Shown here: positions 1 through 7,014 of the stretch, piece after piece | How the letters are laid out: each line of letters opens with the position of its first letter | How positions within the stretch are numbered: position 1 is the stretch's first letter | From: Hydrogenophilales bacterium | GTDB lineage: Bacteria > Pseudomonadota > Gammaproteobacteria > Burkholderiales > Thiobacillaceae | DNA length: 9,698 nucleotides | Reading direction: 5' to 3' | Assembly: GCA_011391655.1 (NCBI GenBank) | Contig: JAABQE010000241.1 | Span: 1 to 9,698 of the forward strand | Position numbers and translations under genes: made by a program | Notes under the pieces: model-generated | Databases searched by the model: none | What the model was told of the DNA's origin: nothing | The model's input: the letters and a program-made list of their open reading frames with translations, nothing else

Positions 1-2
1 GC

Positions 3-713
3 TACCAGCAGGTGGCCGAGTCCGACAAAGCCGCCAAGGTCGCTGAAGTCTTCCACTCCGTCGCCGCGCAGTACGACATCATGAATGACCTGATGTCGGC
101 GGGCCTGCACCGTTTATGGAAACGCTTTACCGTGGCGCAGGCGGGGCTGCGGCCGGGGATGAAGGTGCTCGACGTCGCCGGCGGCACCGCCGACCTCACC
201 CGGCTGTTCCTGAAAGAAGTCGGCGCTGCCGGCACCGTATTGCTTACCGACATCAATTTTTCCATGCTGCGTGAAGGCCGCGACCGCATGCTGAATGAAG
301 GAAAAACCCCGCCCACCGTGCAGTGCGACGGCGAACGGCTGCCGTTTCCCTCGAACTACTTTGATTGCGTGTCGGTGGCCTTCGGCCTCAGGAACATGAC
401 GCACAAGGACCAGGCGCTGGCCGAAATGAACCGCGTGCTGAAACCCGGCGGCCGTCTGCTGGTGCTGGAGTTCTCCAAGGTATGGAAACCGCTGGAGCCG
501 GTGTATGACCTCTATTCGTTCAAGCTGCTGCCGCTGATGGGCAAACTGGTGGCGCACGATGCAGGCAGTTACCAGTATCTGGCCGAGTCAATCCGCATGC
601 ATCCGGGGCAGGAAGAACTCAAGACGATGATGGAAAGCGCTGGCTTCGCCAAGGTCAGTTATCACAACCTCACCGCAAGCGTCGTTGCATTGCACAAAGG
701 CTTCAAGGTTTGA
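3..713 (+). CDS. ubiE: Ubiquinone/menaquinone C-methyltransferase UbiE, 5' end cut by the window
   Basis: SAM-dependent methyltransferase that C-methylates the benzoquinol ring in ubiquinone synthesis (and demethylmenaquinol where present), acting at the cytoplasmic face of the inner membrane. The window shows 236 residues. SAM motif I is [12 protein letters not shown] (nt 165-200). Further family signatures are FGLRNMT, the [16 protein letters not shown] block, the [10 protein letters not shown] stretch and the C-terminal [15 protein letters not shown]. The E. coli protein has about 251 residues, and the codons before the GTG at 12 (Tyr-Gln-Gln) fit the family's usual 'QQVAE' N-terminus. That GTG is therefore internal, and the true start lies about 8-12 codons upstream of the window. 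The gene overlaps ubiJ by 4 nt. The family call is very secure. Motif I reads GGTADLT where GGTGDLT is commoner, which looks like a harmless variant. Confidence 0.97.
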   Translation, partial: YQQVAESDKAAKVAEVFHSVAAQYDIMNDLMSAGLHRLWKRFTVAQAGLRPGMKVLDVAGGTADLTRLFLKEVGAAGTVLLTDINFSMLREGRDRMLNEGKTPPTVQCDGERLPFPSNYFDCVSVAFGLRNMTHKDQALAEMNRVLKPGGRLLVLEFSKVWKPLEPVYDLYSFKLLPLMGKLVAHDAGSYQYLAESIRMHPGQEELKTMMESAGFAKVSYHNLTASVVALHKGFKV

Positions 714-1318
714 TCGCGCTGGACTTACTCACAGCGGGCCTGATCGAACGCAGCCTGAACCATCTGCTGCGCCAATCACCCGGCGCAGCCGAGGCTTTGC
801 AGCGCCACGCCGGCGCGGGCGTGCGTTTCGATCTGACGCTGGCGCAGTTCGATTTTCGCATTGCCGATGACGGCTATTTTTCCGAAGCAGCAATCGATAC
901 CCCCGACGCCACCATCCGCCCCACGCCCGCACTGCTTACCCGCCTGCCGTTTTTCGGGCGCGAAGCCTTGCGCCACGCAGACTACAGCGGCGACCCCGCG
1001 CTATTGGCCACGCTCGACCGCGTATTCAAATCTGTGTCATGGGATGTCGAAGCCGACCTGGCACCGCTGGTCGGCGATGTCGCCGCGCATCGCCTGCATC
1101 GGCTGGGGCGCGACGCCCTCGCCAGCGTCACCCAAGCCTTTTCCGCACTGGGCCTCAACGCCAGCGAATACGTGGTGGAAGAGGCCGAACTGATGGCGCG
1201 CCGCGTCGATGTTGCGCGTTTCAATCATAAGGTGGACACGCTGGCCGACGGCGTGGCGCGACTGGAAGCGCGGTTGAATGTAATGCAGGCGCGCTTGCTG
1301 GAGCCCAGCGGTTCATGA
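710..1318 (+). CDS. ubiJ: Ubiquinone biosynthesis accessory factor UbiJ (SCP2 lipid-binding domain)
   Basis: Non-enzymatic accessory protein. In E. coli, UbiJ binds ubiquinone intermediates through an SCP2-type pocket and belongs to the soluble Ubi complex with UbiK. At 202 aa it matches E. coli UbiJ (201 aa). The N-terminal part (about residues 8-115) has the SCP2-like pattern, with a hydrophobic start [14 protein letters not shown]. The last 40 residues (about 160-198, [19 protein letters not shown] onward) form a heptad-like helix that fits the coiled coil by which UbiJ pairs with UbiK. The start is a TTG at 710-712 overlapping the ubiE stop (TTGA). An AAAGG at 696-700 gives a plausible ribosome site 9 nt upstream. 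No ATG or GTG is equally well placed. The identification rests on position between ubiE and ubiB plus length and domain pattern, because UbiJ sequences are weakly conserved. Confidence 0.9.
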   Translation: MIALDLLTAGLIERSLNHLLRQSPGAAEALQRHAGAGVRFDLTLAQFDFRIADDGYFSEAAIDTPDATIRPTPALLTRLPFFGREALRHADYSGDPALLATLDRVFKSVSWDVEADLAPLVGDVAAHRLHRLGRDALASVTQAFSALGLNASEYVVEEAELMARRVDVARFNHKVDTLADGVARLEARLNVMQARLLEPSGS

Positions 1319-2841
1319 AACTCCTGCGCCTCGCCTACATCGTGTATATCGGCCTGCGCTTCGGGCTGGAGGAGTTTTTTCTCGGCCACGAACGGGTCAG
1401 GCCACTGCGCTGGCTGATCCGTATCCTGCTGTTCTGGCGTCTGCTCACCGAGCCACGCGGAGTGCGCCTGCGCCTCGCACTGGAGGCGCTGGGGCCGATC
1501 TTCATCAAGTTCGGGCAGATGCTCTCGACCCGGCGCGATCTGGTGCCGCTCGACATCGCCGACGAGCTGGCGCGCTTGCAGGATCGGGTGCCGCCGTTTC
1601 CGTCCGCCGTGGCCATCGCCACCCTGGAAGCGGCGTATAAAAAGCCGCTGGCTGACGTCTTCGCCGAATTCGACGCCACCCCGATCGCGTCGGCCTCGGT
1701 GGCGCAGGTGCATTTTGCCCGCCTGCCGGATGGCACCCCGGTGGCCGTCAAGGTGTTGCGCCCCGGCATTGCACCCGTGATCGCGCACGACGTATCGCTG
1801 CTGTACGCCGCCGCCGATCTGGTGGAAAAGCTGTTCGCCGATGGCAAGCGGTTGCGCCCGCGCGAAGTGGTCAGCGAATTCGAAAAGCACCTGGAAGATG
1901 AGCTGGACTTGATGCGCGAAGCGGCCAACTGCTCGCAACTGCGGCGCAACTTCAAGGACTCGCCCCTGCTGATGGTGCCCGAAGTGTATTGGGACTACTG
2001 CGCCCGCGACGTCATGGTGATGGATCGCATGGACGGCATCCCGGTGAGCCAGATCGAGCGCCTGCGTGAATCCGGCGTGAACATTCCCAAGCTTGCCGCC
2101 ACCGGTGTCGAAATCTTCTTCACCCAGGTGTTCCGCGACGGCTTTTTTCACGCCGACATGCACCCCGGCAACATCCTGGTGCGCGCCGGTTCCGAGCAAT
2201 ACATCGCGCTCGATTTCGGCATCATGGGCACGCTCACCGAGGTCGACAAGCAATACCTGGCGCGCAACTTCCTTGCTTTCTTCCGCCGTGACTACAAAGG
2301 GGTGGCGCTGGCACACCTGGAATCCGGCTGGGTGCCGCCCGATACACGCATCGATGAGCTCGAAGCCGCGGTACGCGCCGTGTGCGAACCGGTGTTCGAC
2401 CGCCCGCTGAAAGACATTTCCTTCGGCCGCGTGCTGTTGCAACTGTTCCAGGCCTCGCGCCGCTTCAATGTGGAGATCCAGCCGCAACTGGTTTTGTTGC
2501 AGAAAACCCTGCTCAATATCGAAGGCCTCGGCCGCCAGCTTGACCCCGAGCTCGACCTGTGGAAAACCGCCAAACCCTTCCTCGAACGCTGGATGAATGA
2601 GCAGATGGGCTGGCGCGCGCTGGTCAACAACCTCAAGACCGAAGCGCCGAAATGGGCCGCGCTGTTGCCGCAACTGCCCCGCCTGGCGCATCAGGCCTTG
2701 AATGAAAACCGGCTGACACAGCTGGAAACCGGCATGACCCTCATGCTGCGCCAGCAGCACGCCCGTAACCGCTGGCTCGGCGTCATCGCCGGCCTGCTCG
2801 CCACCCTGACGGCTGCTGCGGTCTACTCCCTCTTGCGATAA
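1315..2841 (+). CDS. ubiB: Ubiquinone biosynthesis protein UbiB (ABC1/ADCK atypical kinase family)
   Basis: Atypical protein-kinase-like ATPase of the UbiB/COQ8 family, needed for ubiquinone synthesis and thought to help extract or present lipid intermediates. It is 508 aa (E. coli UbiB has 546). The family-specific KxGQ motif is K65-F-G-Q68. The Ala-rich nucleotide loop is at A125-H133 (ASASVAQVH). The VAVK lysine is K146 and the ExD-type acidic stretch is at residues 194-198. The catalytic-loop-like HADMHPGN spans H279-N286, and the metal-binding DFG is D300-F-G302. A C-terminal hydrophobic segment (about residues 485-506, [19 protein letters not shown]) is the expected membrane anchor. The ATG overlaps the ubiJ stop (ATGA), with a GGAG at 1300-1303. 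It closes the conserved ubiE-ubiJ-ubiB order. All key motifs are present, so it should be functional. Confidence 0.97.
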   Translation: MKLLRLAYIVYIGLRFGLEEFFLGHERVRPLRWLIRILLFWRLLTEPRGVRLRLALEALGPIFIKFGQMLSTRRDLVPLDIADELARLQDRVPPFPSAVAIATLEAAYKKPLADVFAEFDATPIASASVAQVHFARLPDGTPVAVKVLRPGIAPVIAHDVSLLYAAADLVEKLFADGKRLRPREVVSEFEKHLEDELDLMREAANCSQLRRNFKDSPLLMVPEVYWDYCARDVMVMDRMDGIPVSQIERLRESGVNIPKLAATGVEIFFTQVFRDGFFHADMHPGNILVRAGSEQYIALDFGIMGTLTEVDKQYLARNFLAFFRRDYKGVALAHLESGWVPPDTRIDELEAAVRAVCEPVFDRPLKDISFGRVLLQLFQASRRFNVEIQPQLVLLQKTLLNIEGLGRQLDPELDLWKTAKPFLERWMNEQMGWRALVNNLKTEAPKWAALLPQLPRLAHQALNENRLTQLETGMTLMLRQQHARNRWLGVIAGLLATLTAAAVYSLLR

Positions 2842-2844
2842 GGA
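2840..2844 (+). promoter_or_regulatory. Shine-Dalgarno site for the symporter N-terminal ORF
   Basis: AAGGA overlaps the ubiB TAA stop (2839-2841) and sits 6 nt before the ATG at 2851. It shows that translation of the symporter is designed to begin at 2851. The downstream in-frame ATG at 2964 has no such site in front of it (GC-rich CCGGCCGCTCGCTGCC). Confidence 0.7.
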
Positions 2845-2850
2845 CTCGCC

Positions 2851-2967
2851 ATGCTGATCGGTTTCGTGATCGCCTATCTCATCATTTCGCTCGGCATCGG
2901 CTTTTATGCCGCGACCAAGGTTCACAGCGCCAGCGATTACATCACCGCCGGCCGCTCGCTGCCATGA
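2851..2967 (+). pseudogene. N-terminal 38-codon piece of a sodium:solute symporter, frame-broken
   Basis: This 38-residue ORF starts at the ATG behind the AAGGA site. It reads as the first transmembrane helix of a sodium:solute symporter (about residues 2-20, LIGFVIAYLIISLGIGFY), followed by the family's cytosolic link SDYITAGRSLP. It stops at TGA 2965-2967, immediately after the Pro of GRSLP. In the next frame the text continues without a gap as MIIVVAMVFATWFG, which is what follows GRSLP in this family. One base is therefore missing from the Pro codon (CCN read as CC). Rejoined, the protein would be 477 aa, a normal family length. The new TGA overlaps the ATG of the main part (ATGA), so coupled re-initiation is possible. 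It could be a real mutation, a strain polymorphism or an assembly error. Confidence 0.8.
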
Positions 2968-4283
2968 TCATCGTGGTGGCCATGGTGTTCGCCACCTGGT
3001 TCGGTGCCGAAACCGTGCTCGGCATCCCCGCCACCTTCCTCGAAGAGAACCTCGGCGGTACGATTGCCGACCCCTTTGGCGCTTCGCTCGCACTGATCCT
3101 GTTCGGCCTGTTTTTCGCCCGCCCACTGTACCGCATGAAGCTGATGACGCTGGGCGACTATTTCCGCGAGCGCTACAACCGGCCGGTCGAGATGGTGATT
3201 TCGCTGGCGATCGCGCTGTCCTACCTGGGCTGGGTGTCGGCGCAGGTGGTCGCGCTGGGACTGGTCTTCAATGTGCTGTCCGACGGCATCATCACCCAGG
3301 TGCAGGGTATTTACATCGGCGCAGCGGTGGTGCTGCTCTACACCCTGTTCGGCGGCATGTGGTCGGTGGCGCTCACGACCTTGGTGCAAATGACGGTGAT
3401 CGTCGTCGGCTTGTTATGGATCGCGAAACTGGTGGGCGACATGCCCGCGGTCAACGGCGTTGCGCCGGTAATCGCGCACGCCACGGCAGCAGGCAAACTG
3501 ACTTTCTGGCCGCAACCGGAGTGGGCGGCGATCGTCACCTTCATCGCCGGCTTGCTGACCATGGGGCTCGGCTCGATCCCGCAACAGGATGTATTCCAGC
3601 GCGCCAACGCCTCGAGAAACGAGCGTGTCGCCGTATGGGGCACCGTGATCGGTGGCGTGCTGTATTTCGCTTTTGCCGCCGTGCCGATCTACCTCACCTA
3701 CGCCGCCACCCTGGTTGACCCGGTGCTGACCACCCGTCTACTGGCAGAAGACGCCCAGCAAGTGCTGCCCGCCTTCGTCAAAGCCCATCTGCCGCTGTAT
3801 GCGCAGATCATTTTTTACGGCGCCCTGCTGTCAGTCATCATGTCCACCGCCTCCGGCACGCTGCTCGCGCCCTCGGTCACTATCTCGGAAAACATCATCA
3901 AGGAGCTCATGCCGCATCACCGCATGAGCCAGAAGAGGCTGTTGTGGGTTACCCGCAGCGTAGTCATCGTCTTCACCCTGCTGGTCGTCGTCTACTCGCT
4001 GTGGTCGCTGCAAAGCGAGACCAGCATTCACACCATGGTGGCCAACGCCTACAAGATCACCCTCGCCTGCGCGTTCGTGCCGCTGGTTGCAGGGCTGTAC
4101 TGGAAACGCGCCAGCAACTTTGGCGCAGGGCTGTCGATCGTGCTGGGTTTGACGGCATGGATCACGATGGAGTTCATCGCGCCGGAAGCAGCGCTACCGC
4201 CGCAGTTTGTTGGCTTGATCGCAAGTACGCTGGGCATGGTATTGGGCTCACTCAACCGGCAAGCCATGCTTCTCAAGGCCTGA
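2964..4283 (+). CDS. Sodium:solute symporter (SSS family), main part lacking the first helix
   Basis: Inner-membrane Na+-coupled transporter of the SSS/SLC5 family with LeuT fold; the substrate cannot be told from sequence. The 439 residues hold about 12 hydrophobic segments, beginning with the unwound first core helix (MVFATWFGAETVLG, about residues 7-20). The family stretch GLGSIPQQDVFQRANA lies at 201-216. The Na2-site region MSTASGTLLAPS is at 293-304, with the S294/T295 pair where the sodium ligands sit. The natural N-terminus (38 aa) is in the upstream frame (2851-2967). This ORF's ATG at 2964 has no ribosome site of its own and overlaps the upstream stop as ATGA. If translated alone it would lack the extra N-terminal helix, which lies outside the ten-helix core but affects topology. 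Positioned 9 nt after ubiB, it is probably cotranscribed with the ubi genes. A strict annotator may call 2851-4283 one frameshifted pseudogene. Confidence 0.85.
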   Translation: MIIVVAMVFATWFGAETVLGIPATFLEENLGGTIADPFGASLALILFGLFFARPLYRMKLMTLGDYFRERYNRPVEMVISLAIALSYLGWVSAQVVALGLVFNVLSDGIITQVQGIYIGAAVVLLYTLFGGMWSVALTTLVQMTVIVVGLLWIAKLVGDMPAVNGVAPVIAHATAAGKLTFWPQPEWAAIVTFIAGLLTMGLGSIPQQDVFQRANASRNERVAVWGTVIGGVLYFAFAAVPIYLTYAATLVDPVLTTRLLAEDAQQVLPAFVKAHLPLYAQIIFYGALLSVIMSTASGTLLAPSVTISENIIKELMPHHRMSQKRLLWVTRSVVIVFTLLVVVYSLWSLQSETSIHTMVANAYKITLACAFVPLVAGLYWKRASNFGAGLSIVLGLTAWITMEFIAPEAALPPQFVGLIASTLGMVLGSLNRQAMLLKA

Positions 4284-4330
4284 CCGGCTATCAGCGACGC
4301 TCACAGCCAGGAAAAACCTCAACCTTGCGC

Positions 4331-4370
4331 CATAAAAAAACAGCGATCATGAGACCGCTGTTTTTTTATG
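4331..4370. terminator. Bidirectional Rho-independent terminator between convergent genes
   Basis: A perfect 15-bp inverted repeat pairs 4331-4345 (CATAAAAAAACAGCG) with 4356-4370, around a 10-nt loop (4346-4355). The GC part of the stem is flanked by A7 on the left and T7 on the right, so each strand reads as stem plus U-tract. It lies 48 nt after the symporter stop and 17 nt after the stop of the - strand kinase gene. It therefore serves both converging operons. The rest of the 103-nt gap (4284-4386) shows no gene. Confidence 0.92.
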
Positions 4371-4386
4371 CGCTGGAAGTTGAAAA

Positions 4387-6015
4387 TCAGCGCAAATATC
4401 CTTCATGTTCCAGCTTGAGCAGAATACGCTGCACCGCTTCGTCGATGCCAAGCCCGGTGGTATCGATCGCCAGCTCGGGATGTTCCGGCACTTCGTACGG
4501 GTCGGATACGCCGGTGAATTCCGGAATCAACCCCGCCCGCGCTTTGGCATACAACCCTTTGCGATCACGCCCCTCGCAGGTCTCGATCGGAGTGGCAACG
4601 TGGATTTCGACGAAACCGCCCACCGCCTCGATCATGGTGCGCACGTCGCGGCGGGTCTGGCGGTAGGGGGCGATCGGCGCACAGATGGCGATGCCGCGAT
4701 TCTTGGTGATCTCACTGGCCACAAAGCCGATCCGGCGCACGTTGATGTCACGGTGCGCCTTGGTAAACCCCAGCTCGGACGAAAGATGACGACGCACGAT
4801 GTCACCGTCGAGCAGGGTCACGCAGCGGCCGCCCATTTCCATCAGGCGCGCCGCCAGCGAACGCGCCAGGGTGGACTTGCCGGCGCCAGACAAGCCGGTG
4901 AAAAACACGGTGAAGCCTTGCCGCTCGCGGGGTGGACTTTGCCGATGCAGCTCGGCCAGCACTTCGGGAAAGCTATACCAGTCGGGAATTTTCAGCCCGG
5001 CCTGCATGCGGCGCTGGAACTCTTCGCCACTCAGGGTGAGCTGTCGCGCGCCGGCCGGTGCTTCGGATTCGGGCAGATGCTCAGCGCGGTCTTCCACATA
5101 CACCATGCGCGGATAAGCGATCAGGCGCACGCCGATGGCGTCGGCCTGCTTGATCAACGACGCCTCGCCTTCCGGCTGGTCAAGATCGATGCCGCGCCGG
5201 TATTCGCCATCCGCTTGATGTTCACCGCCCGCGATCAACAGGCCGCAACCGTAATTGCGCGCGACGATGGCACGCAACAGCAATGCCTGGGCGCTCGCTT
5301 CACGCGGCGGCGCCGGGAGCAGGGACAACTGGGTGGAGGCCACGGGAAAACGTTCGCGGATGGCGATAAAACTCCGCACCAGGCCAAAATAAGCCGGGGC
5401 GTCGGTGATGTCGCCGCCCGCCTGCGGATGCAGCAGCAGGTTGGCCTCATTTGCGATCGCACTTTTCAGGCAAAACTCGAATTGCGCGCGATGCATCGGC
5501 TGCCGCGCCTGCCAGGCGACCACCCGGCGCCAGCCGCGCTTGGCGAACAGCGCACGCAACTCCGCCGGGGTGGCGCGCAGGCCCACAAAATCAGGATGCG
5601 GCGGCAGCGCCACGCCCTCGATCGCGCCGCCCAGATGCCAGACACCCTGCTCATCCCACACCTCACTCACCGTCAGCACGGCGAGCATGAAACCTTCGCC
5701 ATCACGCAGCGCCACACGGCCGCCCGGCTTCAGCTCGGCCGCCACTTTTTGCCGGCTGGCAAGGCTGACCGGCACGGGCCATAAGGTGCCGTCGTCCAGT
5801 TGCTGAAGCGTTTCGACGCGCGCGCATTGGGCGCGGGTCATGAAACCGGCGAGCGGCGAATAGGCGCCGGTCATCAACATTTCAAGTTCGCATTGCTGGC
5901 GCCAGTCGAGGTCGAGCGAAGGCAAGCTCAGGGCTTCCAGCTTGAGCGCCTCGCTTTTCGCGGGGTCGATCAGGTTGATGAGGGTGTCGCCGTAAGGTGC
6001 GATAAGTTGGTCCAT
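4387..6015 (-). CDS. ATP sulfurylase-like / adenylylsulfate (APS) kinase fusion protein
   Basis: Cytosolic 542-aa fusion. The C-terminal APS kinase (about 365-542) makes PAPS from APS and ATP. Its Walker A is GLSGAGKST (374-382) and its DGD is 403-405. It also has GFTKAHRDINVRRIGFVA, the APYRQTRRD segment, and the APS-binding CEGRDRKGLYAKARAG and FTGVSDPYEVPE blocks, so it looks intact. The N-terminal part (about 1-355) has the sulfurylase layout: a PUA-like start with TGAYSPLAGFM (49-59), then the nucleotidyltransferase core. Its catalytic motifs have drifted. The usual HRAH is H175-R-A-Q178, the usual GRDHAG is GGEHQA (263-268), and the usual GPREA loop is not preserved (SAQAL at 241-245). 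It may therefore be inactive or altered as a sulfurylase. The ATG follows the DHH gene by 14 nt with only a weak TGGA site, so cotranslation is likely. The gene name is left blank because sat/cysC usage varies for this fusion. Confidence 0.9.
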   Translation of the reverse strand: MDQLIAPYGDTLINLIDPAKSEALKLEALSLPSLDLDWRQQCELEMLMTGAYSPLAGFMTRAQCARVETLQQLDDGTLWPVPVSLASRQKVAAELKPGGRVALRDGEGFMLAVLTVSEVWDEQGVWHLGGAIEGVALPPHPDFVGLRATPAELRALFAKRGWRRVVAWQARQPMHRAQFEFCLKSAIANEANLLLHPQAGGDITDAPAYFGLVRSFIAIRERFPVASTQLSLLPAPPREASAQALLLRAIVARNYGCGLLIAGGEHQADGEYRRGIDLDQPEGEASLIKQADAIGVRLIAYPRMVYVEDRAEHLPESEAPAGARQLTLSGEEFQRRMQAGLKIPDWYSFPEVLAELHRQSPPRERQGFTVFFTGLSGAGKSTLARSLAARLMEMGGRCVTLLDGDIVRRHLSSELGFTKAHRDINVRRIGFVASEITKNRGIAICAPIAPYRQTRRDVRTMIEAVGGFVEIHVATPIETCEGRDRKGLYAKARAGLIPEFTGVSDPYEVPEHPELAIDTTGLGIDEAVQRILLKLEHEGYLR

Positions 6016-6029
6016 GCGATTCCAGAGGG

Positions 6030-6992
6030 TCAGCGATAAATGTCGAAAAAAGCCGCATTGAACCGGCCAAGCTCGGTTTCGGGCAAATGGTTGATGCCGG
6101 CCGCGCCTTTGCGGCCACCACCGGTTTCAAACTGACTGCACAGGGTGTCGGCACCCGACTTGGCCACCATCGGTGCGCGCACGCTCACCACATAGCCGCC
6201 GTCCGGCTTGGCGGTGAGCACGGCATGCGCCTGCGCGGGCGACTCGACCGCAAGCTGGTTGCCAAACACCCCGGAAATGCGCCGTGCCCATTTTTCGGCG
6301 GGCAGCATGAAGATGCGTCCGCTGGCGCGCGCTTCAGCTGCATTCACCGCAACCGCGCGCGCCATGTCGCTCTGGTAGCCGGCGTTGAGCATTTGGTAGG
6401 CGGCCGACTCGGCGATGAAGGCGAAAGGATCGGCGTAGGGGCGCAACTGGCGATACAACTCGGCAGGATCAAAAAACAGATCGTCGAGTGTTTCGCCGTA
6501 GCCGTTGTAGTTGAGGCATTCACCCAGCGACTGCAATTGCGCCAACTGGTCAGCAGACAAACCCAAAGGCGCCGCCGCATGACGCGCCGCATCGGCCAGG
6601 TTGTCGCCAAACGCAGCAGTCACTGCCCACACCAGGTGTTTGCCGTCCAGATACTGGTTCACCAGCAAGCTGGTGCAGACGTTGGCATCGGTGTCGATAT
6701 GCGGTTCGAAATGGGGGTGGACGGGAATGTCGCCCGGCTGGTGGTGATCGAAATAACGTACCTGCGCCCCCGCCTCCAGCAAGCGATCGAGCGCCTCGCG
6801 GTTTTTCGACAGCGCGATGTCGAGCACCGTGACATGATCGCCTGCCTGCGCCTTGACCCGTTTCAGCAGGCTGATGTCGCGCTTGGGGCCGGTGACCAGC
6901 GTGGATTCGATAGGCTCGACAAGCCGCAGCTGCTGAAGGGCGCAGATGCCATCCGCATCACCATTAAATACATCGATCATTCGTGTCGTCAT
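6030..6992 (-). CDS. DHH/DHHA1-family phosphoesterase
   Basis: Cytosolic metal-dependent phosphoesterase of the DHH superfamily, 320 aa. Motif I is N10-G-D-A-D-G15, and the motif II aspartate is probably D58 (VTVLDIA). The name-giving D82-H83-H84 sits in YFDHHQPG, and the motif IV aspartate is probably D130 (FGD). The C-terminal DHHA1 domain ends in the substrate-binding GGGRKGAAG (291-299). Relatives include RecJ, oligoribonuclease/pAp phosphatase NrnA and pyrophosphatases. The GDADG form resembles a bacterial group usually annotated only as DHH phosphoesterase, so the substrate is unknown. It is the first gene of a - strand operon with the APS kinase fusion, and that neighbour makes pAp (the by-product of PAPS use) an attractive substrate. 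The ATG at 6992 is used here, but Met5 (6980) is an alternative. Neither start has a clear ribosome site. Confidence 0.9.
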   Translation of the reverse strand: MTTRMIDVFNGDADGICALQQLRLVEPIESTLVTGPKRDISLLKRVKAQAGDHVTVLDIALSKNREALDRLLEAGAQVRYFDHHQPGDIPVHPHFEPHIDTDANVCTSLLVNQYLDGKHLVWAVTAAFGDNLADAARHAAAPLGLSADQLAQLQSLGECLNYNGYGETLDDLFFDPAELYRQLRPYADPFAFIAESAAYQMLNAGYQSDMARAVAVNAAEARASGRIFMLPAEKWARRISGVFGNQLAVESPAQAHAVLTAKPDGGYVVSVRAPMVAKSGADTLCSQFETGGGRKGAAGINHLPETELGRFNAAFFDIYR

Positions 6993-7014
6993 GATATTTC
7001 GCTAGAATCATTCG
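6976..7014. promoter_or_regulatory. Divergent start region with a -10-like box and an 8-nt direct repeat
   Basis: Only 22 nt (6993-7014) separate the two divergent start codons, and this is a locally AT-rich spot. On the + strand TAGAAT (7003-7008) matches a sigma-70 -10 box at 5 of 6 positions. The -35 position (6980-6985, TTCGTG) is poor. ATCATTCG occurs at 6976-6983 and again at 7007-7014, 31 nt apart, about three helical turns. I see no convincing promoter for the - strand gene. If the -10 is real, the + strand transcript would begin almost at the ATG at 7015. Confidence 0.3.

Noticed and set aside
12..14. GTG as the start of ubiE
   Set aside because: In-frame codons before it match the conserved family N-terminus, so the gene begins upstream of the window.
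1225..2925. 566-codon open frame on the - strand opposite ubiB
   Set aside because: It lies entirely opposite ubiB, which has all its family motifs. The translation is rich in His, Gln and Arg without domains, as expected for an antisense shadow in GC-rich DNA.
2955..2970. Programmed -1 ribosomal frameshift at the symporter break
   Set aside because: The local sequence CTGCCATGA is not a slippery heptamer. No obvious downstream stimulator was seen by eye, so a deletion or re-initiation is simpler.
2906..3718. 270-codon + strand open frame overlapping the symporter
   Set aside because: It is in the third frame, is Arg-rich, and has no membrane segments. The symporter is read in the other two frames.
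4405..5784. 459-codon open frame on the + strand opposite the kinase fusion
   Set aside because: It is an antisense shadow of a gene with clear APS kinase motifs. Its composition is dominated by His, Gln, Arg and Ala, with no recognisable domain.
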